A DNA stretch of 64,000 nucleotides from Anabaena sphaerica FACHB-251 (GCF_014696825.1 NZ_JACJQU010000011.1:1-64000), one strand, 5' to 3'. Numbered from the stretch's first letter, positions 37,380 to 47,007 are shown. Numbers and translations are program-made. Notes: generated by a model from the sequence alone, not told the origin.

Positions 37380-39731
37380 TCAATCCGAGGAAGAAGAGGA
37401 TGAACCGGGTTTGAGTCGTTCCCTCCAAGAAGGTTGTAATGAGGAAGATTCAGAGGCACTCTTTTTTACAGGAGAAGAATTTGAATCTTGTCTTCTGTTG
37501 CGTCGTCGTGAACGAGATGATTCTGAAGAAGAATTATCGCTTGATTGTTGAGAATTGCTCCGTCGGCTTCTGCGAGTGGTATCTTCCTCTTGTTGACGGT
37601 AACGCCTTCTACGTCTTGGAGTGTAGTCTGATTGCTGTTCTACTTCCGTATTACTGCGTCTGCGTCTGCGTCTGGTGGATGAATTACCATGATCCTGATC
37701 TGAGTTTTCATCACTGGCAGAAATTGCGCGGTTGATAATTTTTTTCGGTTTGATGGGCTGGGCTTTAATTGTACCTTTACGATTTTCTAATTTAGGTCGT
37801 TCAGGAAACTTTTCTACTGGCATTCCCTCCACCGCTTTTTTCATAAATTCATGCCAGGTATAAGCGGCGCTACCGCTGCTACCATAGGTAGGGCGGTTAT
37901 CATCATTACCTAGCCAAACGCCTGCTACTACTTGGGGAATATAGCCAATAAACCACAAATCACGGGCTTGATCAGATGTACCAGTTTTTCCAGCTACCTG
38001 CCTATCATTTAATTGGGCAGCACCACCAGTTCCGTTTCTGACTACGTTCCTGAGCATCCAGGTCATAATGGCGGCGCTATCTGCATCTAAAGCCCGCTTA
38101 GGTTGAAAATCAGCAGTCCAGATCACATTACCCTGACGGTTGAGGATGCGGCGAATCCCATGCACGCCTGTATGTAAACCCTGAGTAGCAAAGGAACCAT
38201 AAGCACTGGTTAATTCCAGGAGATTCACTTCATTAGAACCCAGAGCCAAAGAGTAGGTAGGCTTGAGTTCGGATTGAATCCCCATATCCTGTGCCAGTTT
38301 AATTGTTGGCTCATATCCCACATCTATTAATACCTTCACCGCAATTGTGTTAATAGAACGGGTAAGGGCATCCCTCATGTTCATCGAGCCATAGAATTTT
38401 TCACTGTAGTTTTTTGGTTCATAACCATCTACTACCAAAGGTGCATCTAGATAGCCATCAAAGGGACTCTTACCTGTAGCTATAGCCGCAGCATAGACAA
38501 ATCCTTTAAATGTCGATCCTGGTTGCCTTTGTGCCTGCGTAACACGATTAAACTGGTTTTTACCAAAGTCTTTACCCCCTACCATGGCCTGAATTTCACC
38601 ATTCCTGGCATCAATGGCTACTAAAGCTGCTTCTTTAAAGTTTTCCCAACGACCTTGATTTCTGAGGGTTTTAGCCACTGCTTCTTCTGCCGCCTTTTGC
38701 CAAGTCGGGTTTAAGGTAGTTTCTACTACCAACCCTCCTGCTGCTAACACATCAGGCGCAACATATTTTGGTAATTCCTGCTGAACGTAGGTAGTAAAAT
38801 AAGGAAACTCGACTTGAAAGCGTCTGGGTAAATTGCTGTTAACGGTGAGTGGTTCTTGAATTGCTGCTTGCTTTTGTTCTAGTGTAATTACTTGATCTTC
38901 CTGCATCCTTTGTAACACCAGATTTCGCCTTTCTCTAGCCAGTTGGGGATTTTTATCGGGGGCGTAAATGTTAGGAGCAGGAGCGAGTCCGGCGATGGTG
39001 GCCATTTCTGACAAGGTAAGTTGATCCACCGATTTACTGAAGTATACCCAGGCTGCATCTCCGACACCATAAGCACCAGAACCCAAATACACTAAATTTA
39101 GGTAGCGTTCTAAAATCTCTTCTTTGCTGAGTTCTTGCTCCATTTTCTGAGCCAGACGGACTTCCTTAAGTTTGCGCCAAATAGTTCGCTCTTGGCTGAG
39201 GAAGAGAATTCGCGCTACTTGTTGGGTGATGGTACTACCACCTTCAACCACATTTTGCGATCGCAAATTATTCACAACTGCTCTGAGAATCCCCTGAGCA
39301 TCTACACCATTGTGTTGTTGAAATCTTCTGTCTTCTGAAGCGATAAAAGCGTTCTTTAAGTTATCGGGTATTTGTTCTAGCTTTAGCTGTTCCCTTGTTG
39401 CTTCTCCTTGCTGTTGAAGAACCGTACCATCACCAGCCTTAATAGTTAGTGTTTGCTCTCGTATTACAGCGTTGAGTTGAGATTTATCTGGTAAAGAACT
39501 ATCGATTGTTCTCATACCATAATTAAAGGCAATGATCCCGCCACCTAAACCTAAACCTGTCCAAAACCAAAGACGACGATAAAAAGGTTTATCGCTCCTA
39601 CCAATTCTGGCAGCCATTCCAGATGATACAGTCGTCATCTGGTTCAGTAACTGCCTTGCCTTTAGCAGCATTGTGGATGGTAAGTTGTCATTTGTGGACT
39701 CCTCGTTTTTGTGATGATTCCCAAGTGGCAA
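37380..39731 (-). CDS. Class A penicillin-binding protein (PBP1A family)
   Basis: This bifunctional peptidoglycan synthase of 783 residues has a cytoplasmic N-terminus, a membrane helix (about residues 53-72) and a GT51 glycosyltransferase domain with EDRRFQQHNGVDAQGILRA. The transpeptidase domain has the active-site serine in RQPGSTFKGF, the SxN motif in TRSINTIAV, and KTG in AGKTGTSDQA. The last about 120 residues are a low-complexity Arg/Ser/Glu tail (for example RRRRRRSNTEVEQQ), longer and more basic than usual. Divergent from folK. Confidence 0.93.
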   Translation of the reverse strand: MPLGNHHKNEESTNDNLPSTMLLKARQLLNQMTTVSSGMAARIGRSDKPFYRRLWFWTGLGLGGGIIAFNYGMRTIDSSLPDKSQLNAVIREQTLTIKAGDGTVLQQQGEATREQLKLEQIPDNLKNAFIASEDRRFQQHNGVDAQGILRAVVNNLRSQNVVEGGSTITQQVARILFLSQERTIWRKLKEVRLAQKMEQELSKEEILERYLNLVYLGSGAYGVGDAAWVYFSKSVDQLTLSEMATIAGLAPAPNIYAPDKNPQLARERRNLVLQRMQEDQVITLEQKQAAIQEPLTVNSNLPRRFQVEFPYFTTYVQQELPKYVAPDVLAAGGLVVETTLNPTWQKAAEEAVAKTLRNQGRWENFKEAALVAIDARNGEIQAMVGGKDFGKNQFNRVTQAQRQPGSTFKGFVYAAAIATGKSPFDGYLDAPLVVDGYEPKNYSEKFYGSMNMRDALTRSINTIAVKVLIDVGYEPTIKLAQDMGIQSELKPTYSLALGSNEVNLLELTSAYGSFATQGLHTGVHGIRRILNRQGNVIWTADFQPKRALDADSAAIMTWMLRNVVRNGTGGAAQLNDRQVAGKTGTSDQARDLWFIGYIPQVVAGVWLGNDDNRPTYGSSGSAAYTWHEFMKKAVEGMPVEKFPERPKLENRKGTIKAQPIKPKKIINRAISASDENSDQDHGNSSTRRRRRRSNTEVEQQSDYTPRRRRRYRQQEEDTTRRSRRSNSQQSSDNSSSESSRSRRRNRRQDSNSSPVKKSASESSSLQPSWRERLKPGSSSSSSD

Positions 39732-40000
39732 GAGCAGTTTCTCCTTGTCAGAGCTACTTAAATTTATTGATTGATGCCCAAAGTCCAGGGTTTGTATGCT
39801 AATCGCGTTAGTTTATAATATCCCATAAATAATCAACTTAATCAGAGCGCAAAATCCTATTACTTCTCAAACTCTTCGTCAAATTGGCTTCTGAACATGA
39901 TTAAATAATTTTTGGGACATCAAGACCATTGGCAAAGTCTGTAACCAATGAAGCAAAACTGATCCCCCGCCACCTAAAAAGAGCATTCGGCAAAGCAACG

Positions 40001-40540
40001 ATGTCTAAAAAATTGGCCAGAAGTGCCATCGCTCTCGGCAGTAATATGGGTGATCCCCAAGGAATTTTAGCAGCGTCTCTAGAGACTTTAGCCCAAACTC
40101 CTGGTATTATTCTCGAAGCAAAATCCAGCTGGTATAGAACCAAAGCCATCGGACCGCCCCAGCCCGATTATTTAAATGGCTGTGCCATATTGCAAGTAGA
40201 AATGCTACCCCAAACCTTGTTGGCAACATTGTTAGCTATTGAACAAAAATTTGGGCGTGTGCGTCAGGAACATTGGGGACCGCGAACCCTGGATTTGGAT
40301 TTGTTGTTATATGATGGCTTAATCTTAAATGACCCCAATCTCCAGATCCCCCATCCCCGGATGTATGAACGAGCTTTTGTATTAGTCCCACTGGCAGAAA
40401 TTGCCCCAGATTGGATAGAACCAGTCTCTGGGCGTATAATCCAACATCTGCTGCAAGAGATTGACAGTTCTGATGTACACTTAGTTAAGGATGAACAACC
40501 GACTATTACATTACCATCCTTGGCAGCAGAAATACCCTGA
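40001..40540 (+). CDS. folK: 2-amino-4-hydroxy-6-hydroxymethyldihydropteridine diphosphokinase
   Basis: HPPK transfers pyrophosphate from ATP to the pterin in folate synthesis. ATG 40001 gives MSKKLARSAIALGSNMGDPQ, the usual start of the enzyme. The frame extends 24 codons further to a TTG at 39929, without conserved sequence. WGPRTLDLDLLLYDGLILND and IPHPRMYERAFVLVPLAEIAP are the family signatures with the Mg/ATP aspartates. A Nudix gene follows after 56 bases. Confidence 0.93.
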   Translation: MSKKLARSAIALGSNMGDPQGILAASLETLAQTPGIILEAKSSWYRTKAIGPPQPDYLNGCAILQVEMLPQTLLATLLAIEQKFGRVRQEHWGPRTLDLDLLLYDGLILNDPNLQIPHPRMYERAFVLVPLAEIAPDWIEPVSGRIIQHLLQEIDSSDVHLVKDEQPTITLPSLAAEIP

Positions 40541-40596
40541 TTCCACAATAAACCCCCGTATATATTCTGTGTATCTACAGACAATAGAATTTTACT

Positions 40597-41145
40597 ATGC
40601 CACTAGGTAGAGAATTACCACAGCTACTCAAGCAACGTTTGTTTCATAAAGGACGCAAGTTTGACTTTGAAGTTAATCGCTTGCGTTTACCCAATAAATC
40701 CGAAGGAGAATGGGAGTGTATTCGTCATCCTGGTGGCGCTCTGGCTGTTCCCGTCACCGCTGAGGGTAAACTGATTCTTGTGCGCCAATATCGTTTTGCA
40801 GTTCAGGGAAGATTGTTAGAATTTCCAGCAGGAACTGTAGAACCCAATGAAGAACCCTTGGAGACAATGAAAAGGGAAATTGAAGAAGAAACAGGCTACC
40901 GCGCTCATAAGTGGGATAAACTGGGAGAGTTTTTCTTGGCTCCTGGCTATTCCGATGAAATTATCTATGCTTTCTTAGCTAGAGATTTGGAAAAACTGGA
41001 GACACCTCCACAACCAGAAGAAGATGAAGATATCGAAACAGTATTTTTCACTCCTGAAGAACTAGAAACAGCTATTCATGAAGGACAACCTGTAGATGCT
41101 AAAACGATAACCAGCTTTTTTCTAGCCCGTTCGTTTTTAATGTAA
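40597..41145 (+). CDS. Nudix hydrolase, ADP-ribose pyrophosphatase type
   Basis: The Nudix box is intact (GTVEPNEEPLETMKREIEEE then TGY), supplying the Mg-binding glutamates. The 182-residue size, VRQYRFAVQGRLLEFPAGTV and the acidic FLAPGYSDEIIYAFLA segment fit the ADP-ribose pyrophosphatase (NudF-like) group. It probably cleaves ADP-ribose or similar nucleotide sugars. It is likely transcribed with folK, an arrangement that I think is common in cyanobacteria. Confidence 0.9.
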   Translation: MPLGRELPQLLKQRLFHKGRKFDFEVNRLRLPNKSEGEWECIRHPGGALAVPVTAEGKLILVRQYRFAVQGRLLEFPAGTVEPNEEPLETMKREIEEETGYRAHKWDKLGEFFLAPGYSDEIIYAFLARDLEKLETPPQPEEDEDIETVFFTPEELETAIHEGQPVDAKTITSFFLARSFLM

Positions 41146-41227
41146 TCGCAATGTAGCAATCTATAAATATTTCAGCCTATACTGCGGTAAGCCTAGCCTA
41201 CAGCAAGCCGCTTTGCGTCTACGGTAG

Positions 41228-41497
41228 CTAAACTAATCCAGAGCGCAAAGCTACCACTGCTGCTTGTAGCCAATCATTGACTAGCAACTTATTCATAGTA
41301 AATTTCTTTGCGGCTGTAATCAGTGAAGTGATAGGAGGTTTTACCGACATTGGTAATTTTAATAATGAATCTACAATAGATTCAAAACTTGGATCAGCAT
41401 TAAATCCTGATTTATTTGCCAGCACTACCACACCAAAATTAGCAGATGGAATAGTTGTGAAATAGGAACCAATTAGTTTGAAATTTCTATATATCAA
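41228..41497 (-). CDS. Doubtful small open frame downstream of the DUF1634 gene
   Basis: This 89-codon frame starts with TTG, overlapping the DUF1634 stop by 4 bases (TTGA). It contains IPSANFGVVVLANKSGF, faintly like the end of beta-lactamase-type serine hydrolases, but the rest matches nothing I know. The opposite strand also has an open frame here. It may be a remnant or not a gene at all. Confidence 0.25.
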   Translation of the reverse strand: MIYRNFKLIGSYFTTIPSANFGVVVLANKSGFNADPSFESIVDSLLKLPMSVKPPITSLITAAKKFTMNKLLVNDWLQAAVVALRSGLV

Positions 41498-42051
41498 TAA
41501 TATGCCCCGATTAGGCTATAAGTTAAAGTAGCGAGAACTAAAGAGGTGATAATTACATAAATAAATTCTCGGTGCCATAGAAAAGTTAAAAAAGAGATAA
41601 TCACCCGTAAAATTGGAGTTGCAACTAACAGTAATAATCCTAATTGAATAATACCACTACTGCTACCTGATGCCACAGCATTTAATACACCAATTGGCGA
41701 TCGCAAATCAGATGGTGTACCTTGAAAAAACTGATATTTAGCAGGTTCTGCACCATGACGAACTAAGTACAATATGCCACCGAGAAAAACAACCGCACTA
41801 GCAATTAAAACCCCATATTTGAGCAAATTACTCAATAAATATTCTAATCGTTGGTCACTTGATGTTTTGGCAAAGTTGTAATTACTGTCAATTTCGCAGC
41901 AATTATTCAGCATTTCTACATTAGTTTGGTGCTGTTGTTCTAACTTTTGATTATCAGCATCTAGCTTTTCTGGCAACAAAGCTAGTGTTAGAGTTTCATT
42001 TTTTGTTGATGCTGTTGGAGTCCACCGAAAACCAGAATTAATTTGATACAT
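41494..42051 (-). CDS. DUF1634 membrane protein
   Basis: This 185-residue protein has a polar N-terminal half (about 1-75) that looks poorly conserved, and three membrane helices (LLKYGVLIASAVVFLGGILY, IIQLGLLLLVATPILRVIIS and IYVIITSLVLATLTYSLIGA), the DUF1634 pattern. DUF1634 genes regularly accompany TauE/SafE (TSUP) transporters, as here, with a 10-base gap behind the upstream transporter. A role as an accessory subunit is inferred from that linkage. Confidence 0.85.
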   Translation of the reverse strand: MYQINSGFRWTPTASTKNETLTLALLPEKLDADNQKLEQQHQTNVEMLNNCCEIDSNYNFAKTSSDQRLEYLLSNLLKYGVLIASAVVFLGGILYLVRHGAEPAKYQFFQGTPSDLRSPIGVLNAVASGSSSGIIQLGLLLLVATPILRVIISFLTFLWHREFIYVIITSLVLATLTYSLIGAYY

Positions 42052-42061
42052 AAAAATTCAC

Positions 42062-42937
42062 CTATAGACTGTTATAAATCATCTTCAAAGCCATCACCAC
42101 CAGAACCAGACTGAAGATAATTCTTAAAATTTGCGTTTTAGCTCCAATTAAGATTCTTGCTCCCAAAAAAGCACCAGGCAATACCCCTAAAACTACTGGC
42201 ATCGACAAACCTGGATCAATATAACCACGTGTTAAGTAAACCCCTGCTGATGCTGCGGCTGTCACACCAATCATAAAATTACTAGTAGTAGTAGAAACTT
42301 TAAAGGGTAAACGCATGGCTTGATCCATTGCCAATACCTTGAATGCTCCTGAACCAATTCCTAGTAAACCGGAAATTACTCCAGCTACTAACATGATACT
42401 AAACCCAGCTGGTAAAGAATGCGCCTGGTAAGATATCAATCCATCAGGGGTTGGATAAGTGCCATTAAGTTTGAGATATGCTGCTAAAGGTTCTAATGCA
42501 TCATTTTCAAAGTTTTCCGGTCTAGGTCGCTGAGACAGGTATGCTGAATAAATTAGCACGATTGCTAGGATAATTCCCAGGACTTTCACCGAAACAAAGG
42601 CTGCAACCATAGCGCCAATAATTGCACCAATGGTTGTGGCTACCTCCAAAAACATTCCCAACCGCAGATTTGTATAACCTTTTTTAATATAAGTAGATGC
42701 TGATCCTAAAGATGTAGCAATTACAGACACAAGTGAAGCACCCACAGCATAACGGATATCAACTCCAAACACAGAAGTTAATAAAGGAACTATTACTACT
42801 CCACCACCTAAGCCAGTTAAGGCTCCTAACAAACCAGCACCAAATGATCCCAGCCAGACTAGTAAAGAAAATGCCAGTATACTCAAAGTCTGTTCCTCTT
42901 TATTCAGATGTATTTTGCTTGAGAACTGAAACGGCAA
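42062..42937 (-). CDS. TSUP-family (TauE/SafE) anion exporter
   Basis: This 291-residue polytopic membrane protein has the two internally repeated motifs of the TSUP family: GALTGLGGGVVIVPLLTSVF in the first half, and ISGLLGIGSGAFKVLAMDQA in the second. Relatives export sulfite, sulfoacetate or other organosulfur anions. It forms an operon with DUF1634. A MITE-like element (42965-43076) lies 27 bases upstream of its start and may separate or alter its promoter. Confidence 0.9.
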   Translation of the reverse strand: MPFQFSSKIHLNKEEQTLSILAFSLLVWLGSFGAGLLGALTGLGGGVVIVPLLTSVFGVDIRYAVGASLVSVIATSLGSASTYIKKGYTNLRLGMFLEVATTIGAIIGAMVAAFVSVKVLGIILAIVLIYSAYLSQRPRPENFENDALEPLAAYLKLNGTYPTPDGLISYQAHSLPAGFSIMLVAGVISGLLGIGSGAFKVLAMDQAMRLPFKVSTTTSNFMIGVTAAASAGVYLTRGYIDPGLSMPVVLGVLPGAFLGARILIGAKTQILRIIFSLVLVVMALKMIYNSL

Positions 42938-43403
42938 GTTGAATATTATTGGCTAATGATAAAGGGCGTTGCTGATCAAGAGTATGATTTTGTTTCACGC
43001 AGAGGCGCTCCAGTCACAGAGAGTAAGAGTTTGAAATCATTGATTTTTCAATTTCATCCCCTAATTCAGCAACGCCTGATAAAGATAATAAATAATCATA
43101 ATAAACTAATTTAGTCTTCACGAAAAATCGAGATTTTCGTGCCTGGGAAATGGTGACAACCCTCAGATTCCCAATAAATTGTAGCTACAAGAGCCATTAA
43201 TACCCTACTATACAAGGGGTAATTCTAGGATACTTTTTTCAATATGCTGATGAAACGTGTACTACCGGATTATAAATACAGTGTTAGAGGATGTTAAACA
43301 ATTCAAAATTGAAAAACAAAAGTAAAACTTAACAATCGCTTGACCACATATCAAAATCCCTTTTTCTGAATTACTAAAACTTGCTTTTTAACATCACTGA
43401 TTT
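42938..43403. promoter_or_regulatory. Divergent region between two TSUP genes, with an inserted element
   Basis: Apart from the 112-bp element described separately, this region is AT-rich without a gene. It must hold promoters for both divergent transporters. Confidence 0.4.
42965..43076. mobile_element. 112-bp MITE with 8-bp target duplication
   Basis: The inverted ends GGCGTTGCTGA and TCAGCAACGCC bound a 112-bp sequence with no coding capacity. The direct repeat TGATAAAG flanks it exactly (42957-42964 and 43077-43084). A solitary end of the same type (GGCGTTGCTGAAT) is at about 14652. Confidence 0.9.
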
Positions 43404-44201
43404 ATGCACTATTTATTATTACCAGCTTTCAGCTTCTTCATTGGCATCATGGTTGGTTTAACCGGAATTGGTGGAGCTTCTTTGATTACCCCCATGTTGA
43501 TTTTTGTCTTCCAAGTGCCACCTTCTGTTGCGGTGAGTTCTGACGTTGTAGCGGCCACATTAATGAAGTTAGTTGGTAGTGTTAAGCACTGGCAACAGCA
43601 AACCCTAGACACAGAAATTGTCAAATGGTTAGCAATGGGTAGTGTTTCTGGATCACTGGTAGGTGTGGGAATTTTGCACCTGATTCGACGGAGTGGAGAA
43701 TATAACCTAGATCACATTTTGCTGCGGTTATTGGGGATCATGATTTTGTTAGTCACATTCTTGGCACTCATACAATTATTATTTATGAGTTTTTTCCCCA
43801 ATTTTAATTTACCTGAACTGCCAAAATTAGATATCACAACCAATCGGGGACGTTTTCTCACAATAACTATAGGAGCCATTTTAGGCTGTTTTGTTGGTTT
43901 AACTAGTGTTTCCTCCGGTTCAATGTTTGCGCTAGTATTAATTGGCTTTTTTCGCCTTGATGCCCGTAAATTGGTAGGTACAGATATTGCACAAGCAGCA
44001 ATTTTATTACTCTTTACCTCCCTGGGACATTTAACCTTGGGAACAGTTGATTGGAGTTTGGTTTTACCGATATGGTTAGGCTCAGTTCCGGGAGTTTTAT
44101 TAGGTGCAAAAATCTGCCAGATTGCTCCTCAACGTCCATTAAGGTTTATTGTTTATGCCATTTTGATGATAGTGAGTTGGAAATTAGTAGCTCCAGTTTA
44201 A
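43404..44201 (+). CDS. TSUP-family (TauE/SafE) transporter, second copy
   Basis: This 265-residue polytopic protein has the TSUP repeats GIMVGLTGIGGASLITPMLI and GCFVGLTSVSSGSMFALVLI. It is quite diverged from the copy at 42062, so it probably handles a different anion. Its stop shares the TTAA at 44198-44201 with the stop of the convergent PstB-like gene. Confidence 0.88.
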   Translation: MHYLLLPAFSFFIGIMVGLTGIGGASLITPMLIFVFQVPPSVAVSSDVVAATLMKLVGSVKHWQQQTLDTEIVKWLAMGSVSGSLVGVGILHLIRRSGEYNLDHILLRLLGIMILLVTFLALIQLLFMSFFPNFNLPELPKLDITTNRGRFLTITIGAILGCFVGLTSVSSGSMFALVLIGFFRLDARKLVGTDIAQAAILLLFTSLGHLTLGTVDWSLVLPIWLGSVPGVLLGAKICQIAPQRPLRFIVYAILMIVSWKLVAPV

Positions 44202-44977
44202 CGGAAGCGTCCAGAAACATAATCACGACTGCGAGAATTAAAAGTATGGGGTACGAGTTTCTTTGTGGGTGCAAATTCTAGCAGTTGCCCAATCCGATTT
44301 TCATTGTAGTGAAATAAAGCTGTAAAATCTGATAAGCGAGAAACTTGCTGAATGTTGTGAGAGACAAATACAATTGTCAATTCAGAACGCAAACATTCAA
44401 TTAGTTCCTCAATTTTCATGGTAGCGATGGGATCAAGTCCTACACAAAGTTCATCCATGAGGATAACTTGCGGTTTGACTGCTAAAGCACGGGCAATACA
44501 CAAACGCTGTTGTTGTCCAAAAGATAGTTCTAAAGCAGATTTATAGAGTTTATTTTTGACTTCTTCCCAAATATCGGCGGCTTTAAGTGCTAACTCGACA
44601 ATCTCATCTAATTCTACTTTTGGATGCCATCCGATTAATTTCACTCCATAGGCAACATTATCATAAATGCTCATGGGAAAAAGATTTGGTCTGGCATAAA
44701 TCGTGCTAATTTGACGACGTAAGCGATTTAAGTTGACACGACGACCATAAATATTTTGGCCAAAAAATTCTACTTTCCCTTCAACTTTCACTTCTCCTTC
44801 TAATTCATTCATACGATTTAGAGATTTCAAAAAAGTAGACTTACCACAACCGCTAGGTCCAATGATGGCTGTGATTTTATTTTGGGGAATCTCCATTGAC
44901 ACATCTTCAATGATTTTTTGATTGTCGTAATAAAAGCTAAAATTTTTGACTCTGATGGCAGTAATTATTTTATTCAT
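44198..44977 (-). CDS. PstB-like ABC ATPase with degenerate motifs
   Basis: This 259-residue protein follows the phosphate-transporter ATPase PstB: Walker A AIIGPSGCGKSTFLKSLNRM, and PNLFPMSIYDNVAYGVKLIG. Three motifs deviate. The Q-loop reads TIYARPN, so the expected Gln is missing. The signature is LSFGQQQR rather than LSGGQQQR. Walker B is VILMDELCVGLDP, with Leu in place of the usual Pro after the catalytic Glu. No pstS, pstC or pstA gene adjoins it. It may be a regulatory or specialised paralogue that works with a transporter encoded elsewhere. Confidence 0.85.
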   Translation of the reverse strand: MNKIITAIRVKNFSFYYDNQKIIEDVSMEIPQNKITAIIGPSGCGKSTFLKSLNRMNELEGEVKVEGKVEFFGQNIYGRRVNLNRLRRQISTIYARPNLFPMSIYDNVAYGVKLIGWHPKVELDEIVELALKAADIWEEVKNKLYKSALELSFGQQQRLCIARALAVKPQVILMDELCVGLDPIATMKIEELIECLRSELTIVFVSHNIQQVSRLSDFTALFHYNENRIGQLLEFAPTKKLVPHTFNSRSRDYVSGRFR

Positions 44978-45374
44978 GCTGACAAAACGTATACAACAAC
45001 TATTGACTGAGAAACATAGTAAAAATAAAAATCGATGCTAACGTTTCAGTATGCTGCTTTGTTGATTGTGTTACGAGTAGATGAGATGTATAAATAGCAA
45101 ATATGAGGTCATTGGATGTTTACGGTGGTCTTTGATATGAGTGTAATTTTATCTTCTAGAGAATTTTAATCACCAGTCTTAACTATATTACTGTGATTGG
45201 TGACATAAAAAATGACACATTCAAGAATTTAAAAAATAAATAGTTGATACAGACAACTCAAAATCAGGAACTCAATGTAATGGAAGATGGGGATAATTAT
45301 CGATCAGATGTGCGTCAAACAAGTTGTAATGCTAAATTCTCTAGACAATTTTCAACAGGACAGGAGGGTTGTTT
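44978..45374. promoter_or_regulatory. Divergent intergenic region
   Basis: This 397-base AT-rich region between the PstB-like and TPR genes shows no gene. It ends in a strong ribosome site (AGGAGG at about 45362-45367) that selects ATG 45375. Confidence 0.45.
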
Positions 45375-46598
45375 ATGCTAAGACGCTTAAGTTTTATAGT
45401 TACTACTATTATTTTCTGGCATCTGTGCAGTTTTGTCACACTGGCAGAAAGTAAAAAGCCAGAACAAATGGATAAGTTTCCTTCAGGTCCATTGGAGACT
45501 ACCACACCAGATCCTCTGGTCAGGGGTTCAGTGAAAAAACAGCCGTTAACTCCTGAAGAACTGCAAAAGCTGGAAACCGCGCTAGATAAGTTAAATCAAG
45601 AAGCTACAACGACACTACAAGCGGGGGATAAGGTAACAGCGTTTGATATTTGGAACCGAGAACTACGACTGCGGCGCTTTTTAGGTTCATTAGCTGAAGT
45701 GCAAGCATTATCACGGGTGGGTGCGATCGCTTGGAATGAAAATGAGCGTCAGGAGGTAAAATATATTACTGAGCGATTGCAGGTAATTGAAAAACAGATG
45801 CTGACTCAAAAAAGCACTGATGTAGAATTATGGCGATCGCTTGGTGAAGCTTACCAAAATCTTCGTGTTCCCAAACTGGCTGTAGGAGCTTATCAGCAGC
45901 TTTTAACATTAGTAAAAATGCAAAATAATACTACTGCTGAACTAGAAACTCTAAAGACAATTGGAGAATTACAACTAAGTTGGTTTGATTATTCCCAAGC
46001 TGCCACAACTTACCAAGAATTGCTAAATTTTGCTACTAGCAATGGTGATAGGCCAAATAAAGTTAATTATTTACAACAACTAGCTTATATTTATGACAAG
46101 GGAAAACAGCCTCAACAAGCGATAAATGTCCTGAATAAGTTAGCAGCAATTTACACTAGAGATAAAAATCTGACGCGAATTCCTGCCCTAAAAATAGCCA
46201 TAGCTGAAAATTATCAATCGGTAGCACGAGAAAATCCCAATTTACGGCAAGAAGCATTTAACAACTATCAAGAAGCTTACATTACCGCTTGGCAATTACA
46301 ACAGTACGTTACTGCTAGTGAAGCTTTGCAGAAATTAATCAAGCTTTACCGTTCCCAAAATCAAATTAATGAAGCTTTGCAAGCTAGTCAGATTTTGTTA
46401 GAAACCGAAACATTAGCTACCAACTTTTATGGTTTGATGCAAGCTTATGATCAAATGGGACAATTGTATTTAGAAAAAAAAGAAGATGCAAAAGCATTAG
46501 CAGCTTTTCAAAAAGGTTTAGAAATAGCGCGACAACTCAAACATCAAGAAACATATTTTGTTCAAAAGATTGAAACATTATCAAAGTCGAATTTGTAA
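45375..46598 (+). CDS. Exported TPR protein
   Basis: ATG 45375 is the best start because AGGAGG lies 8 bases before it. MLRRLSFIVTTIIFWHLCSF is a signal peptide or anchor, with likely cleavage near LAES. The remaining 380 residues are helical pairs of the TPR type (for example LWRSLGEAYQNLRVPKLAVG and AYQQLLTLVKMQNN), with about eight to nine repeats. TPR arrays are protein-binding scaffolds. The partner is unknown. It stands alone. Confidence 0.8.
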   Translation: MLRRLSFIVTTIIFWHLCSFVTLAESKKPEQMDKFPSGPLETTTPDPLVRGSVKKQPLTPEELQKLETALDKLNQEATTTLQAGDKVTAFDIWNRELRLRRFLGSLAEVQALSRVGAIAWNENERQEVKYITERLQVIEKQMLTQKSTDVELWRSLGEAYQNLRVPKLAVGAYQQLLTLVKMQNNTTAELETLKTIGELQLSWFDYSQAATTYQELLNFATSNGDRPNKVNYLQQLAYIYDKGKQPQQAINVLNKLAAIYTRDKNLTRIPALKIAIAENYQSVARENPNLRQEAFNNYQEAYITAWQLQQYVTASEALQKLIKLYRSQNQINEALQASQILLETETLATNFYGLMQAYDQMGQLYLEKKEDAKALAAFQKGLEIARQLKHQETYFVQKIETLSKSNL

Positions 46599-47007
46599 TT
46601 GATAACAAATTAGTAAATAGTGTCATGCGTAGATCCCCGACTTCTTACATCAATTTATAATTTATTTATAATATTAAAAAAGAAGTCGGGGATCTGATTG
46701 TGTGGGTTGGTCATTGTCAGAATCAGGATTTACAGGATTTGATGATTTACTGGATTTTAGAAAGAAATGGTATGGGGATTTTTTTAATGAAATAATTTTT
46801 CGATGTTACAGCATATTGCCGGTAAGTGAGGTACAAATAAGTTGAATCATCTACTGCAAAAGTCATCATTGCTTATTTCATTATGCCTGCCATAGAAAAT
46901 CCCATACTTTAATTATATGTGTCCAAATAAACCAAGATATATTGTAGTGATAAAATACTTCATGTAACAGGTAATACCTATTTGCAAACTGTACTGGAGT
47001 GTAGGGA
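46599..47007. other. Repeat-containing gap before the NACHT gene
   Basis: The gap holds the 65-bp inverted element at 46631-46695 and a relative of the ATCAGGATTTACAGGATTT repeat at about 46725-46760 (see 11571). The rest is AT-rich and presumably contains the NACHT gene promoter. No gene is seen. Confidence 0.5.
46631..46695. repeat. Second 65-bp element with 15-bp inverted ends
   Basis: It is bounded by AGATCCCCGACTTCT and its reverse complement. Length and ends are identical to 34199-34263, while the AT-rich centre differs. Confidence 0.9.

Noticed and set aside
37348-37551. Glu-rich plus-strand frame
   Set aside because: It is the antisense of the Arg/Ser-rich tail of the PBP1A gene. 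Composition explains it.
41277-41465. Plus-strand frame opposite the doubtful ORF at 41228-41497
   Set aside because: No start context or recognisable domain. It overlaps another frame of equal weakness, so neither is asserted as a gene.
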